DNA of 19,296 bases from Deltaproteobacteria bacterium (GCA_011056825.1 DSBH01000205.1:1-19296), one strand, 5' to 3'. Positions 6,775-15,754 are shown, counted from the stretch's first letter. Numbers and translations are program-made. The notes: generated by a model from the sequence alone, not told the origin.

Positions 6775-6798
6775 TTCGTCAAAAAAGGACAGAACTAC

Positions 6799-8067
6799 AT
6801 GGAAGAAAAAAGGGAACAGGCGGCAGATCGGGAGGCGACCTGGCTGAAGCGTTCCTTCGAGGACTTCAACATCGCCACAGAACGGATGCAGGAGGCCTTC
6901 GTCGGCCTCGAGCAACGGTTCAAGCTCATTAATCTCGAGTTGGAGCAAAAAAATCGAGAGCTTGAACGGGTCCTTGATGAAAAGGAGAAAATCCGCTCAT
7001 ACCTGGAAACGATTCTCGAGAATCTCACCAGCGGTGTAGTGGTTACCGGCAGTGACGGCCGGATCAGGCTCATGAACGGCAGGGCGGAAAAATTTTCCGG
7101 TCGCGGAGAAAAATGGCACGAAATGTTGATCGGCGAAATCTTTCCCGGCCTGGAGAACGACGGCATTAACCTCTCAGTCGAACCGTTGCAGGCATTTCGT
7201 TTCAGAGAAAACGGGCGGATGCTCGAAGTATCTAGCAGCATCATGAAACAGGGAAACGGCTCGGACGTTGAAACAATATTCGTTATCAGGGACGTCACCC
7301 GGCTTGCGCGGCTGGAAGAAATGGAGAAGCGTTCGGAAAAGTTCGCCGCACTGGAAGAAATGGCCGCAACCATAGCCCACGAGATACGCAATCCCCTGGG
7401 CGGCATCGAACTCTTCGCGTCTCTCCTGATGAAAGAACCGGGTAACGAGCGGAGTCCCGACCGGGCCTATGAAATCATCAAGGCCGTCAAACATGTGAAC
7501 AACAGGATTTCCAACCTGCTTCTTTTTACGAAACGGCCGCAGCCGCTTACGAAAAAGGTTCATATCAATCACCTGGTCGAAGAAGTGCTTTCCTTCGCGG
7601 CGCCCATTATTGAAAATGAACGTATTTCTCTTTCCGTTGAATATGCGGAGGGCGAGCCCTGGATCACCGGCGACAGTGAATTGCTCAAACAGGTCCTTCT
7701 CAACCTCATTCTTAACGCCCTGCAGGCAATGCCCCGTGAAGGGCGACTCGGACTGGAGACCAGGCTCATCGCGTCGGGAGGAGCGGCGGAGCAGGACGGT
7801 AACGCACGTGATGTTGAACTGATAGTAACGGACACGGGCGAGGGAATTCCTTCCGAGTCGGTGAAACGGATATTCGATCCCTTTTTCACGACCCGGGAAG
7901 GGGGAGTCGGACTCGGCCTGGCCATCGTTCACAATATTATTGATATGCACGGCGGCCTGGTGGCGGCGGAACGTCGGGACGGGGGAGGAACGGTAATGGC
8001 GATAACTCTTCCCCTGGCGGAACCGGCGGGCGGTCCGCACGAAATGCCGCCCCCGCAGGTCGAATAA
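6799..8067 (+). CDS. Soluble PAS-domain histidine kinase, FlrB/FleS/FlgS-like
   Basis: The 422-residue kinase starts at ATG 6799 with AAGGA 9 nt upstream. There is no signal peptide or membrane segment, so it should act in the cytoplasm. Residues 1-70 are a long coiled coil, about 67-165 a PAS domain, then HisKA with the H-box AATIAHEIRNPLGG (phosphoacceptor H194), and an HATPase domain with N-box LNLILNALQAM (N302/N306), DTGEGIP (345-351), FDPFFTT and GVGLGLAI. All catalytic motifs are intact. The response-regulator gene begins 20 bp downstream, so they form a cognate pair. By context (a flagellar operon and a sigma-54 activator partner) it corresponds to FlrB of Vibrio, FleS of Pseudomonas or FlgS of Campylobacter/Helicobacter. 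The stimulus is not visible; export-apparatus assembly is the signal for FlgS. Confidence 0.92.
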   Translation: MEEKREQAADREATWLKRSFEDFNIATERMQEAFVGLEQRFKLINLELEQKNRELERVLDEKEKIRSYLETILENLTSGVVVTGSDGRIRLMNGRAEKFSGRGEKWHEMLIGEIFPGLENDGINLSVEPLQAFRFRENGRMLEVSSSIMKQGNGSDVETIFVIRDVTRLARLEEMEKRSEKFAALEEMAATIAHEIRNPLGGIELFASLLMKEPGNERSPDRAYEIIKAVKHVNNRISNLLLFTKRPQPLTKKVHINHLVEEVLSFAAPIIENERISLSVEYAEGEPWITGDSELLKQVLLNLILNALQAMPREGRLGLETRLIASGGAAEQDGNARDVELIVTDTGEGIPSESVKRIFDPFFTTREGGVGLGLAIVHNIIDMHGGLVAAERRDGGGTVMAITLPLAEPAGGPHEMPPPQVE

Positions 8068-8087
8068 AACGGGAGAACGGACTAATC

Positions 8088-9446
8088 ATGAGACCCATAC
8101 TGATAGTTGATGACGAACCTTCCATGAGGGCGGCCCTTTCCGAGTCCCTTCAAAGCTGCGGCTACGATGTTGAAACCGCGGGCGACGGCGAAGACGCGCT
8201 TCGCAGGTTCAGGCGGGATTCCTTTGAAGTTGTCGTCACGGATATGCGCATGCCGCGCCTGGGGGGCATGGAGGTACTTTCCGGCATCAAGAAGATTTCG
8301 CCCGAAACGCCCGTAATCGTTATAACGGCTTATGGAACGGTCAATACCGCCGTGGAAGCGATGAGGGCGGGCGCTGTTGATTTTATCATGAAACCTTTTT
8401 CACTGGAGCACCTCGAATCGGTGGTGGAGCGGGTGGTCGGCGACAACGGCGGACTTCCGAAACAGGAGGACCGCGACAAAGGGCGACAGAATGCCTTTGT
8501 CACGGCCGACGACAAAATGCTGGCGATTCTTGACATGATGAACACGGTGGCCGCCGCCCGGTCCAGCGTTTTCATTCATGGTGAAAGCGGCACGGGCAAG
8601 GAACTTCTCGCCCGCCACATTCACTTGCGGGGAAACAGGGCGCAGGGTCCCTTCGTTGCCGTGAACTGCGCCGCCATTCCGGGCAATCTTCTGGAAAGCG
8701 AAATGTTCGGATACGAAAAAGGGGCCTTTACCGGCGCCGCCCGAAGAAAACCGGGGAAATTCGAGCTTGCCCACGGCGGCTCGCTTCTTCTCGATGAAAT
8801 CAGCGAGATGGACCTGCAATTACAGGCGAAAATGCTTCGCGTGATACAGGAGTCGGAAATCGATCCGCTGGGAGGGAGCGGACCCGTTTCCGTGGACGTG
8901 CGGATTATCGCCACGACCAACACGGATATAAGACGAGCCGTTGATGAAGGGAAATTCCGGCGGGATCTTTTTTACCGCCTGAACGTGATTCCCGTGACGA
9001 TTCCTCCGCTCAGGGAAAGAAGGACAGACATAGAACTGCTGGCCAATCTTTTTCTGGAACGATACAGCGACCTGAACGGAATCGACAGACCGTCGCTTTC
9101 CGATGAGGCGCGGCGGGTGCTGGAGAACCACGCCTGGCCAGGCAACGTGCGTGAACTGGAGAACGTGATCGAACGATCGGTTCTTCTCTGCACGGGGAAG
9201 AAAATTCTTCCCGACCATCTTTACCTGGAACGGGCCGTCGGCCGTGACGATGAGCCGACGGAAGATTCCGGTCCCGATATCGGTCTCGAGGAGACGACGG
9301 ACGGCACCATTCGAGAAATGGAACGGAATCTTATCTTCCGAACGCTTGAGCGCGTACAGGGGAACAAGGCCAAGGCTTCGAGGATCCTGGGCATCAGTGT
9401 TCGCACCATGCGCAACAAACTTCACGAATACGGCGTCGAGAATTAA
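8088..9446 (+). CDS. Sigma-54-dependent response regulator, FlrC/FleR-like
   Basis: This 452-residue NtrC-family activator has three domains. The receiver (1-118) has the acidic pair D8/D9, phosphoacceptor D52 in VVTDMRMP, and K102. The AAA+ domain (about 138-365) has Walker A GESGTGKE (165-172), the sigma-54-contacting loop GAFTGA (212-217) and Walker B LLLDE (233-237). A Fis-type helix-turn-helix ends the protein (about 410-450, NKAKASRILGISVRTMRNKL). All motifs needed to activate sigma-54 are present. It follows its kinase gene and lies directly upstream of a sigma-54 promoter for flgB, so the flg/fli genes are the obvious targets. It could be annotated FlrC, FleR or FlgR; unlike FlgR of Helicobacter and Campylobacter it keeps a full DNA-binding domain. 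A GGGAG ribosome site precedes the ATG. Confidence 0.95.
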   Translation: MRPILIVDDEPSMRAALSESLQSCGYDVETAGDGEDALRRFRRDSFEVVVTDMRMPRLGGMEVLSGIKKISPETPVIVITAYGTVNTAVEAMRAGAVDFIMKPFSLEHLESVVERVVGDNGGLPKQEDRDKGRQNAFVTADDKMLAILDMMNTVAAARSSVFIHGESGTGKELLARHIHLRGNRAQGPFVAVNCAAIPGNLLESEMFGYEKGAFTGAARRKPGKFELAHGGSLLLDEISEMDLQLQAKMLRVIQESEIDPLGGSGPVSVDVRIIATTNTDIRRAVDEGKFRRDLFYRLNVIPVTIPPLRERRTDIELLANLFLERYSDLNGIDRPSLSDEARRVLENHAWPGNVRELENVIERSVLLCTGKKILPDHLYLERAVGRDDEPTEDSGPDIGLEETTDGTIREMERNLIFRTLERVQGNKAKASRILGISVRTMRNKLHEYGVEN

Positions 9447-9468
9447 AAACGCCATGATGTGCTTCCAC

Positions 9469-9484
9469 TGGTACGGGAATTGCT
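9469..9484 (+). promoter_or_regulatory. Sigma-54 promoter of the flgB operon
   Basis: TGGTACGGGAATTGCT matches TGGCACG-N4-TTGCW at all but one position, with GG (9470-9471) and GC (9482-9483) 10 bp apart. The start would be near 9495, leaving a 16-nt leader containing the AGGAGG ribosome site of flgB. It lies in the 64-bp gap after the response-regulator stop codon. Confidence 0.85.
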
Positions 9485-9510
9485 AGAATTACGGGTGCAG
9501 GAGGGGCGCT

Positions 9511-9879
9511 ATGGAGATGCTTTTCGATAAAACAATCACGGTCCTGTCGCGGGCGCTTGATTATCATGCCCGAAGGCACACAACAATTGCTTCCAACATC
9601 GCCAACATCGATACTCCCGGTTATCACGCACGTGAGGTGGTGTTCGAAAAGGAACTGGCGCTTCAGATGAACGAAACGAAGACGGGCCGGGACCGGAACG
9701 GAACGAATGGCGCGACCCGCGAACAGTCGTCGATACGCGTCGTGGAAACGGACAAGCCGGTAAATATCGACAGCGAGATGAGCAACCTTGCAGAAAATGC
9801 GATCAGGTACAATCTCGGCGTCGAGTTGCTGTCGCGGAAACTGCGGTCCATAAAGGACCTCGTGCGGGAGGTGAGATAA
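9511..9879 (+). CDS. flgB: Flagellar basal-body proximal rod protein FlgB
   Basis: The 122-residue protein is a normal length for FlgB. It carries the rod/hook signature SNIANIDTPGYHAREV near residues 29-44 and the C-terminal helix NAIRYNLGVELLSRKLRSI. FlgB is a proximal rod subunit, exported by the flagellar type III apparatus and assembled in the periplasm on the FliE/MS-ring base. An AGGAGG ribosome site lies 7 nt before the ATG. It is the first gene of a nine-gene operon driven by the sigma-54 promoter just upstream, and flgC starts one base after its stop codon. Nothing unusual; identification is secure. Confidence 0.97.
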   Translation: MEMLFDKTITVLSRALDYHARRHTTIASNIANIDTPGYHAREVVFEKELALQMNETKTGRDRNGTNGATREQSSIRVVETDKPVNIDSEMSNLAENAIRYNLGVELLSRKLRSIKDLVREVR

Positions 9880-9880
9880 G

Positions 9881-10306
9881 ATGGATTTCGGGAGTACATT
9901 GAGTATCAGCGCGTCGGGATTCGAGGCGCAACGGCGGAAAATAGACGTGATCGTGGAAAACCTGGCGAACATGCAAACGACCAGGACCTCCGAAGGAGGC
10001 CCATACCTCAGGAAAATCGTGCTTCTTGAATCGGCCCCGGCGGTAGACGATTTCGGGTCGGTACTCGAGGAAAGTCTTCACAAAGTGAAAGTCGGGGGTG
10101 TCAGGCACGATGAGAATGCCGTGAAGCATGTCTATAATCCCGGCCATCCCGATGCGGACGGTCGCGGTTACGTGGCCATGCCCGATATCAATGCCGTCGT
10201 CGAAATGGCAGACATGATCATGGCTCACCGCGCCTACGAAGCCTCGGTGACCGCCTTCGAGGCTACAAAGAACATGGCGCTGAGAACCCTCGAAATGGGG
10301 AAATGA
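9881..10306 (+). CDS. flgC: Flagellar basal-body rod protein FlgC
   Basis: The 141-residue product shows the FlgC pattern: an N-terminal helix LSISASGFEAQRRKIDVIVE with ENLANMQTTRTSEGGPYLRK, and a C-terminal helix VEMADMIMAHRAYEASVTAF followed by ATKNMALRTLEMGK. It is a proximal rod subunit working with FlgB. The motif that normally reads NxANxxTT is kept (NLANMQTT). The ATG follows the flgB stop by one base, with GGGAGGTGAG as a strong ribosome site inside the end of flgB, so the two are coupled. Length and features are as expected. Confidence 0.97.
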   Translation: MDFGSTLSISASGFEAQRRKIDVIVENLANMQTTRTSEGGPYLRKIVLLESAPAVDDFGSVLEESLHKVKVGGVRHDENAVKHVYNPGHPDADGRGYVAMPDINAVVEMADMIMAHRAYEASVTAFEATKNMALRTLEMGK

Positions 10307-10339
10307 TGCTGCTCGCGTGAAAGAGAGGAAGGTTAAGGC

Positions 10340-10657
10340 ATGTCTGACATATTTGTGAAAAACGGGGTTCGCCCCCCGGTTCCCGTTGGAACGCCCGGCT
10401 CAGGCGCGACAGGGGTCCCGGGCGCCGCCGACAAGGCCGATTCGTTTTCGACGGTCCTGAAAGGGAAAATCCGGGAGATAAACGAGTTGCAGCAGGAAGC
10501 GGACAAGGCAATCACCGGCGTCATGCTCGACGATTCACAGAGCATTCATGAAGCCGTTATCGCCCTGGAAAAAGCGAATGTATCATTCCGGACCATGATG
10601 GAAGTGCGGAACAAGATAATCGAGGCTTACCAGGAAGTTATGCGGATGCAGGTGTAA
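10340..10657 (+). CDS. fliE: Flagellar hook-basal body complex protein FliE
   Basis: The 105-residue protein matches FliE in length and in its conserved C-terminal half: SIHEAVIALEKANVSFRTMM followed by EVRNKIIEAYQEVMRMQV. FliE sits between the MS ring and the rod and is one of the first type III export substrates. Residues 1-35 are proline- and glycine-rich and likely flexible. A GAGGAAGG ribosome site lies about 7 nt upstream of the ATG. It follows flgC by 33 bp and precedes fliF by 15 bp, the common flgB-flgC-fliE-fliF order. Confidence 0.96.
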   Translation: MSDIFVKNGVRPPVPVGTPGSGATGVPGAADKADSFSTVLKGKIREINELQQEADKAITGVMLDDSQSIHEAVIALEKANVSFRTMMEVRNKIIEAYQEVMRMQV

Positions 10658-10672
10658 AGCGGAGCGGATGAT

Positions 10673-12271
10673 ATGGATGGTCTGGTGCGGTTCATAACGG
10701 AGTTCGTGAAGGGATTCGGCCGGCTCACGCCGTCGCGTCAAATCGCCTTCGTGTCGGTTATTGTGCTTTCTGTCGCGGCTATTTTTATTATTTTTCACTT
10801 TATGAACCAGACCGATTACGTCGTGCTTTACTCGGATCTGAGTCCCGAGGAAGCAGGCACCGTGACGCTCAAGCTGAAAGAGAAAAACGTTCCGTACCAG
10901 GTTTCGCTGTCGGGCGGACAGGTCATGGTTCCCGCGGACCAGCTTTCCGAGCTTCGCATCGAGATGGCTTCCTCGGGCCTTCCCCTCAGGGGCGGCGCGG
11001 GCTTCGAAATTTTCGACGAAAAAAATTTCGGTGTCACCGAGTTCGTACAAAAACTGAATTACCAGCGGGCGCTTCAGGGAGAATTGTCCAGGACCATCAG
11101 CGGCCTTGACGAAATTGCGGGAAGCCGGGTGCATATCGTGTTGCCCGAAAAATCGGTTTTTTCTGAAACCAGCCGTAAGCCCACCGCTTCCGTCGCTTTG
11201 CGTATGAAGCAGGGTCAGCACATCCAGCCGTCACAGGTGGACGGGATCGTCAATCTGGTGGCCAGAAGCGTCGAAGGATTGAACCCCGAAGACGTCATGG
11301 TGGTGGACAATTCCGGCGTCATTCTTTCCTCCGCCAGTCCGCAGTCGGAATTTGCCATGATGACGGGTTCCCAGTTGGAATACCGTCGAAGCGTCGAACG
11401 TGATCTCACCGAGCGTGTACAATCGATGATAGAACGCGTCGTGGGCGCAGGCAACGCCATCGTCACCGTTTCGGCCGCCCTTGACTTCGAGGAAGTCCAG
11501 AAAACCGAAGAATTTTTTGATCCCGACGAACCGGTGATCCGCAGCGTGCAGCGTAAAACGGAACGGTCGGTCAATTCCCTGTCGGCGCAGGAAAGCACGG
11601 TGGAACCGACGCGTGAAAGAGAAAATTCGAAATCGGGGGTCAATCGCGAACGGAACGACGAAGTAATTCATTATGAGCTGAGCAAAACCGTGAGCACCAG
11701 CGTCAAGCCTCTGGGAGAAATCGAAAATCTGTCCGTGGCTGTTGTCGTCGACGGCAGTTACCGGGTCGGCGAGTCGGGGGAAGAGGTGTACGAACCACGC
11801 TCGGCCCAGGAACTGGCCCAGCTCGACGACCTCGTCAAGAAGGCCGTCGGGTTTGACGAGCGGCGGGGCGACCAGGTGACGGTAAGCAATATTCCCTTCA
11901 AACAGGCCGACCTGGGTGAAGAAGATTTTGTGGCCGAGGATTCCTGGAAAGAAACGCTCCACGCTGTGATGCCGATTCTCAAGGCATTCATGATGCTGGC
12001 GGCGCTCCTGGCGGTTATATTCTTTGTACTGCGCCCCATGAGCCGGGTGATTGTCGCCGCCGGACGAGGGGGCCGCGAGAAGCTCCCGGCACTGGCCGGC
12101 ACGGATCGGGCCTCCATTTCTGATGTTGAACGGCATCGCGAACGGGCGGCGTCGACGCTTGACATGTCTGCAATGAACGTGGACGACTCGAATGAAATCA
12201 GCATGGTAAAGAACATGGCCCGCCAGGACACGGGGACCTTTACGGAGTTGCTCAGGGGCTGGCTCAAATAA
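10673..12271 (+). CDS. fliF: Flagellar MS-ring protein FliF
   Basis: At 532 residues this is a typical FliF, which builds the MS ring in the inner membrane. TM1 spans about 22-44 and TM2 about 430-453. Between them is the periplasmic region with ring-building YscJ/FliF-type domains (for example VLYSDLSPEEAGTVTLKLKE near 50-69 and GSRVHIVLPE near 146-155), and a charged, disordered middle part around 300-330. The C-terminal 80 residues are cytoplasmic and end in VKNMARQDTGTFTELLRGWL, the FliG-binding end. GGAG 8 nt before the ATG serves as ribosome site. fliG follows after 44 bp. No oddities seen. Confidence 0.97.
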   Translation: MDGLVRFITEFVKGFGRLTPSRQIAFVSVIVLSVAAIFIIFHFMNQTDYVVLYSDLSPEEAGTVTLKLKEKNVPYQVSLSGGQVMVPADQLSELRIEMASSGLPLRGGAGFEIFDEKNFGVTEFVQKLNYQRALQGELSRTISGLDEIAGSRVHIVLPEKSVFSETSRKPTASVALRMKQGQHIQPSQVDGIVNLVARSVEGLNPEDVMVVDNSGVILSSASPQSEFAMMTGSQLEYRRSVERDLTERVQSMIERVVGAGNAIVTVSAALDFEEVQKTEEFFDPDEPVIRSVQRKTERSVNSLSAQESTVEPTRERENSKSGVNRERNDEVIHYELSKTVSTSVKPLGEIENLSVAVVVDGSYRVGESGEEVYEPRSAQELAQLDDLVKKAVGFDERRGDQVTVSNIPFKQADLGEEDFVAEDSWKETLHAVMPILKAFMMLAALLAVIFFVLRPMSRVIVAAGRGGREKLPALAGTDRASISDVERHRERAASTLDMSAMNVDDSNEISMVKNMARQDTGTFTELLRGWLK

Positions 12272-12315
12272 AATAATTCAATGAAACGGCCGACGGCCGC
12301 ATCGAAAAAGCGAAT

Positions 12316-13320
12316 ATGACGAACGACGAACGAGCCGCCATTTTGATGTTGTCCCTCGACGAAGAACAGGCCGTCGAGGTCATGAAAAATCTCAGCGCCG
12401 ATGAAGTGCGCCGTCTCGGCCTGTCCATGAGTCGATTACGAAACGTGACCATGGGCGATCTCGAGTCTGCGGCACAGGAGTTCTGCAATCTTGCCCGTGA
12501 CAAGGGCAAGCGTTTCGTTCCCGTTCAGAGTGAAATGATTCAGAGCATCATCACCAAGGCCCTGGGAGAAGAACGGGCGAAAAAGGTCCTTTCCGTCATC
12601 GAGGAAGAAAGTTTCAGTCCTTACATGAATCCGGTAATCGAGAAACTGCGGTCCGTCGACCCCAAGATCATCCTTGATTTTACGAAAATGGAGCATCCCC
12701 AGACGATCGCGCTGATTCTCGCCCATCTGAAGCCCGAACAGGCCGCCCAGGTTCTCGATGGATATGAGCCGGAAAAGCAGGCGGACATAGTAAAGCGTAT
12801 CGCCACGATAAAGAGCGTTCCCCAGGAGTTCGTCGAGGAGATGACCAGGGCACTGGAATCGGAAATTATTCTCGGCAGCGCCCAGGAAGAATATTTCGGA
12901 GGCATCGACCTGTCGGCGGAAATTCTCAACCGCATGGGACGAAAGGCCGAGGGGCCCATTCTCAACGTGCTGGAAGAACAGGTTCCCGACCTGGCCACGG
13001 AGATCCGTAACCAGATGTTCTCGTTCGAGGATATTTTTGAGCTGGATGACGGGAGTATCAGGGAGATTTTGAAGGAAGTTTCCACCGAAGATCTGGCAAG
13101 AGCGCTTAAAGTCGCGGACGCCGACATGCGCGAAAAATTTTATTCCAACATGTCCCGGAGGGCCGCGGAAATGCTGGAGGACGACCTGGAAGTCATGCCC
13201 CCCATTCGCCTTTCGGAAGTCGAGCAGTGCCAGCGTCAAATCGTCGACGCGGCTCGACGGCTCGAGGCCGAAGGAAGGGTCAGGATCATGCGCGGCGAGG
13301 AAGATGATGAATTCGTCTAG
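12316..13320 (+). CDS. fliG: Flagellar motor switch protein FliG
   Basis: The 334-residue protein has the usual N, middle and C domains. The middle domain carries EHPQT (126-130) and the C domain the MFSF hinge (about 234-237). The five charged residues important for torque in Escherichia coli (K264, R281, D288, D289, R297) all have counterparts one position later here: K265, R282, D289, D290 and R298. FliG joins FliF, FliM and the stator. No good ribosome site precedes the ATG; the 44-bp gap contains a small CGGCC-GAC-GGCCG hairpin (12287-12299). The start of fliH overlaps its last 17 bases. Confidence 0.97.
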   Translation: MTNDERAAILMLSLDEEQAVEVMKNLSADEVRRLGLSMSRLRNVTMGDLESAAQEFCNLARDKGKRFVPVQSEMIQSIITKALGEERAKKVLSVIEEESFSPYMNPVIEKLRSVDPKIILDFTKMEHPQTIALILAHLKPEQAAQVLDGYEPEKQADIVKRIATIKSVPQEFVEEMTRALESEIILGSAQEEYFGGIDLSAEILNRMGRKAEGPILNVLEEQVPDLATEIRNQMFSFEDIFELDDGSIREILKEVSTEDLARALKVADADMREKFYSNMSRRAAEMLEDDLEVMPPIRLSEVEQCQRQIVDAARRLEAEGRVRIMRGEEDDEFV

Positions 13321-13987
13321 AAAAATCATAAAGGCGGCCGAGGTGGCCGTTACTTCCCTGAAGGGCGATAATTCAGACGCTTTCACAGCTCCCCTGTGGG
13401 AGCAGGAGAATGAAAGAGCCCGCAGCAGAGCTTCTGACGGGACGCGTCATGTCGCTGGCGCGGACGTGGAACAGAGGGTTCATGACGCACGCGAAAAAGG
13501 ATTCCGGGACGGTGTGAAAGATGAACAGAAACGAAGCGGCGAAGCGATTGTGTCCGTTATGGAAGCCGTCGCGCAGGTACGCCGGGAGTGGTCGGACCTC
13601 CAGGAGCGGTTTTACGATGAAGCGAAGGAAAACGTGATCCGCCTGTCCGTCGCATTGGCGGAAAAGATTATTCGACGAGAAGTGTCACTCGACTGCGACA
13701 TTCTCCGCACCATGCTGGATAACATTTTCGGGGACCTGAAAGACAGAACCGGACTGACGGTGTTTCTCAGTCCCGGCGATGAACAGTTTCTGAAAGAACA
13801 TGGGGTCGGTGAAGAAGAATCGGACGCGTCCGTGCGCATAATGGCCGATCCGGATCTGAATCCGGGTGATGTCCTGGTGGAGACGCCGGAACTGGTCGTC
13901 GACGCGAGGATCATCGAACAGCTGAACGTGCTTCAGCAGCGACTGATCGACCACGACGGAGGAGAAGGAGCAGCCGGACGTGAATGA
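13304..13987 (+). CDS. fliH: Flagellar export-apparatus protein FliH
   Basis: The 227-residue product aligns with FliH: a divergent, charged N-terminal half with helical stretches (about 50-110) and a conserved C-terminal domain beginning VIRLSVALAEKIIRREV, followed by LTVFLSPGDEQFLKEH and a late DPDLNPGDVLVETPELVVDA segment. FliH is the peripheral stalk-like partner that holds the ATPase FliI at the export gate and switch. Its first ATGs (13304 and 13307) lie inside the end of fliG, and fliI begins 8 bp before its stop, so fliG-fliH-fliI are translationally linked. Identification rests on C-terminal pattern and context. Confidence 0.93.
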   Translation: MMNSSRKIIKAAEVAVTSLKGDNSDAFTAPLWEQENERARSRASDGTRHVAGADVEQRVHDAREKGFRDGVKDEQKRSGEAIVSVMEAVAQVRREWSDLQERFYDEAKENVIRLSVALAEKIIRREVSLDCDILRTMLDNIFGDLKDRTGLTVFLSPGDEQFLKEHGVGEEESDASVRIMADPDLNPGDVLVETPELVVDARIIEQLNVLQQRLIDHDGGEGAAGRE

Positions 13988-15293
13988 GACAACCCTCCAG
14001 GAATATTTCAGGGCCATTGACCGGACGGATCCGCTTCATCGGTACGGCAAGATAAGCGACGTGAGGGGGCTCATTCTCGAAGGCCATGATCCGGGTGTGC
14101 AGGTAGGAGAGCTGTGTTCCATATGTCCCGGGAACGGAAAAACCGTCGGCGCCGAGGTGGTGGGATTCCGGCAGGGGAAGGTCATCATCATGCCCCTCGA
14201 CGATGTGTCGGGCATCGGGCCGGGGTCCCGGTTCCTCCCCTTGGGTCGTGCCGCCGATGTAACAGTCGGTGAGGGTCTCCTGGGGCGGGTAATAAATGGA
14301 ATGGGTTTTCCCATCGACGATCGGGGACCACTTCATGCGGCCGAACGCTACCCCCTGTACGCGGAACCGATCAATCCCCTGCGAAGGGCGCGTATTCGTG
14401 AACCCATGGACCTGGGAATCAGGTCGATCAACAGCCTGCTTACCTGTGGCAAGGGTCAGCGCATGGGGATTTTTTCAGGATCGGGCGTGGGGAAAAGTTA
14501 TCTTCTGGGCATGATGGCCCGAAACGCCCGGGCCGATGTGAACGTCATCGGTCTTATCGGAGAGCGGGGCCGCGAGGTCAGAGAATTCATAGAGAAAAAT
14601 CTTGGTGAGGCGGGGCTCGAACGTTCGGTGGTGGTGGTGGCGACGTCGGACAACCACCCACTTGTGCGCGTGCGGGCCGCCTACGTGGCCGCCTCGATCT
14701 CGGAATACTTCCGGGACCGGGGGAAAGATGTTTTCCTGATGATTGATTCCCTGACAAGATTCGCCATGTCCCTGCGCGAAGTGGGACTCTCGCTGGGAGA
14801 GCCGCCTACAACCAAGGGATATACACCCTCTGTCTTCAGCCTGCTTCCCAAACTGGTCGAGCGGACAGGAAATATCGAGTACGGCGGCAGTGTAACGGGA
14901 CTCTATACGGTCCTGGTCGAAGGCGACGACTTCAACGAGCCCGTGGCCGACGCGGTCCGGTCACTGCTTGACGGCCATATCGTCCTGTCCCGGGAGCTGG
15001 CGGCGCGCAATCATTATCCCGCCGTGGACGTCCTGGAAAGCATCAGCCGGGTGATGGCGGATATCGTTGACGACGAACACCGTCACAAGGCGTCGGAACT
15101 CATGGATATCATGGCGGCTTATCGGAAAGCGGAGGACCTGATCAACATCGGCGCCTACGTGACGGGGAGCAATCCCCGTATCGACCGGGCGGTTGCCATG
15201 ATTGACAGGATACTGCGCTTTTTGCGGCAGGACATAAATGAATCCGAAGACTTTGCCTCGTCGAAGCAGGCGCTGTTCGAGCTTCTGGCCTGA
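13980..15293 (+). CDS. fliI: Flagellum-specific ATPase FliI
   Basis: The 437-residue enzyme powers flagellar type III export. Seen motifs: Walker A SGSGVGKS (166-173), the catalytic glutamate in GLIGERGREV (E195), Walker B VFLMID (251-256), and YTPSVFSLLPKLVERTG (281-297), all typical of FliI/F1-beta-type ATPases. The N-terminal domain (1-95) is the usual hexamer-forming barrel. The chosen start is GTG 13980, with AAGGAG 9 nt upstream, overlapping the fliH stop by 8 bp; there is no nearby ATG in frame. fliJ follows after 17 bp. Length and motifs are standard. Confidence 0.97.
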   Translation: MNETTLQEYFRAIDRTDPLHRYGKISDVRGLILEGHDPGVQVGELCSICPGNGKTVGAEVVGFRQGKVIIMPLDDVSGIGPGSRFLPLGRAADVTVGEGLLGRVINGMGFPIDDRGPLHAAERYPLYAEPINPLRRARIREPMDLGIRSINSLLTCGKGQRMGIFSGSGVGKSYLLGMMARNARADVNVIGLIGERGREVREFIEKNLGEAGLERSVVVVATSDNHPLVRVRAAYVAASISEYFRDRGKDVFLMIDSLTRFAMSLREVGLSLGEPPTTKGYTPSVFSLLPKLVERTGNIEYGGSVTGLYTVLVEGDDFNEPVADAVRSLLDGHIVLSRELAARNHYPAVDVLESISRVMADIVDDEHRHKASELMDIMAAYRKAEDLINIGAYVTGSNPRIDRAVAMIDRILRFLRQDINESEDFASSKQALFELLA

Positions 15294-15310
15294 GAAAGGA
15301 ACGGACAACC

Positions 15311-15754
15311 GTGTTCAAGTTTTCTCTTGAATCACTGTTGGATCATCGAACACGGCAGGAAGAGGAACGACAGCTGGAACTGGCCGAGGCGAAACGGTTG
15401 CTGGCTGAGGAAGAGAAAGAGCTGAAATCGATCCTGCGCAGGGAAGCGGCAAACGCTGCCGAGCTGACCCGGACGGCCGGGCAGGCAAGGCCCGCTCCCA
15501 TGATGGGTGTCCTGATTTCTCTTGGTGAGCAGCTTGGAAAAGAGCGAAGAGAACAGGAAGACAACCTTCACCAGGCGGAACTTCGAGTGGTAGAGTGCCG
15601 GGAACAGCTGGCGCAGGCACGAAAAGAAAAGAAAATGCTCGAAAAACTCAAGGACAAACAAAAGGAACTCTACCTGCAGAGCGAAGCACGACGCGAGACA
15701 AAGCATATCGAAGAGGCCGGTCGCGCGGCGGCGCGGGCCAGGAGGGATTTGTGA
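15311..15754 (+). CDS. fliJ: Flagellar export chaperone FliJ
   Basis: The 147-residue protein is almost entirely charged coiled coil, with the FliJ-type start FKFSLESLLDHRTRQEEERQ. FliJ fits in the FliI hexamer like a rotor stalk and escorts export substrates. The start is GTG 15311 with AAAGGAA about 9 nt upstream. Its stop TGA overlaps the next gene's GTG (GTGA, 15751-15754). Sequence conservation in this family is low, so the call relies on coiled-coil nature, length, the N-terminal pattern and position after fliI. Confidence 0.92.
   Translation: MFKFSLESLLDHRTRQEEERQLELAEAKRLLAEEEKELKSILRREAANAAELTRTAGQARPAPMMGVLISLGEQLGKERREQEDNLHQAELRVVECREQLAQARKEKKMLEKLKDKQKELYLQSEARRETKHIEEAGRAAARARRDL

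Noticed and set aside
15595..15750. Upstream start for the MotE-like gene
   Set aside because: The additional residues come from an alternative frame of fliJ; GTG 15751 has a ribosome site and leaves the membrane anchor at the N-terminus.
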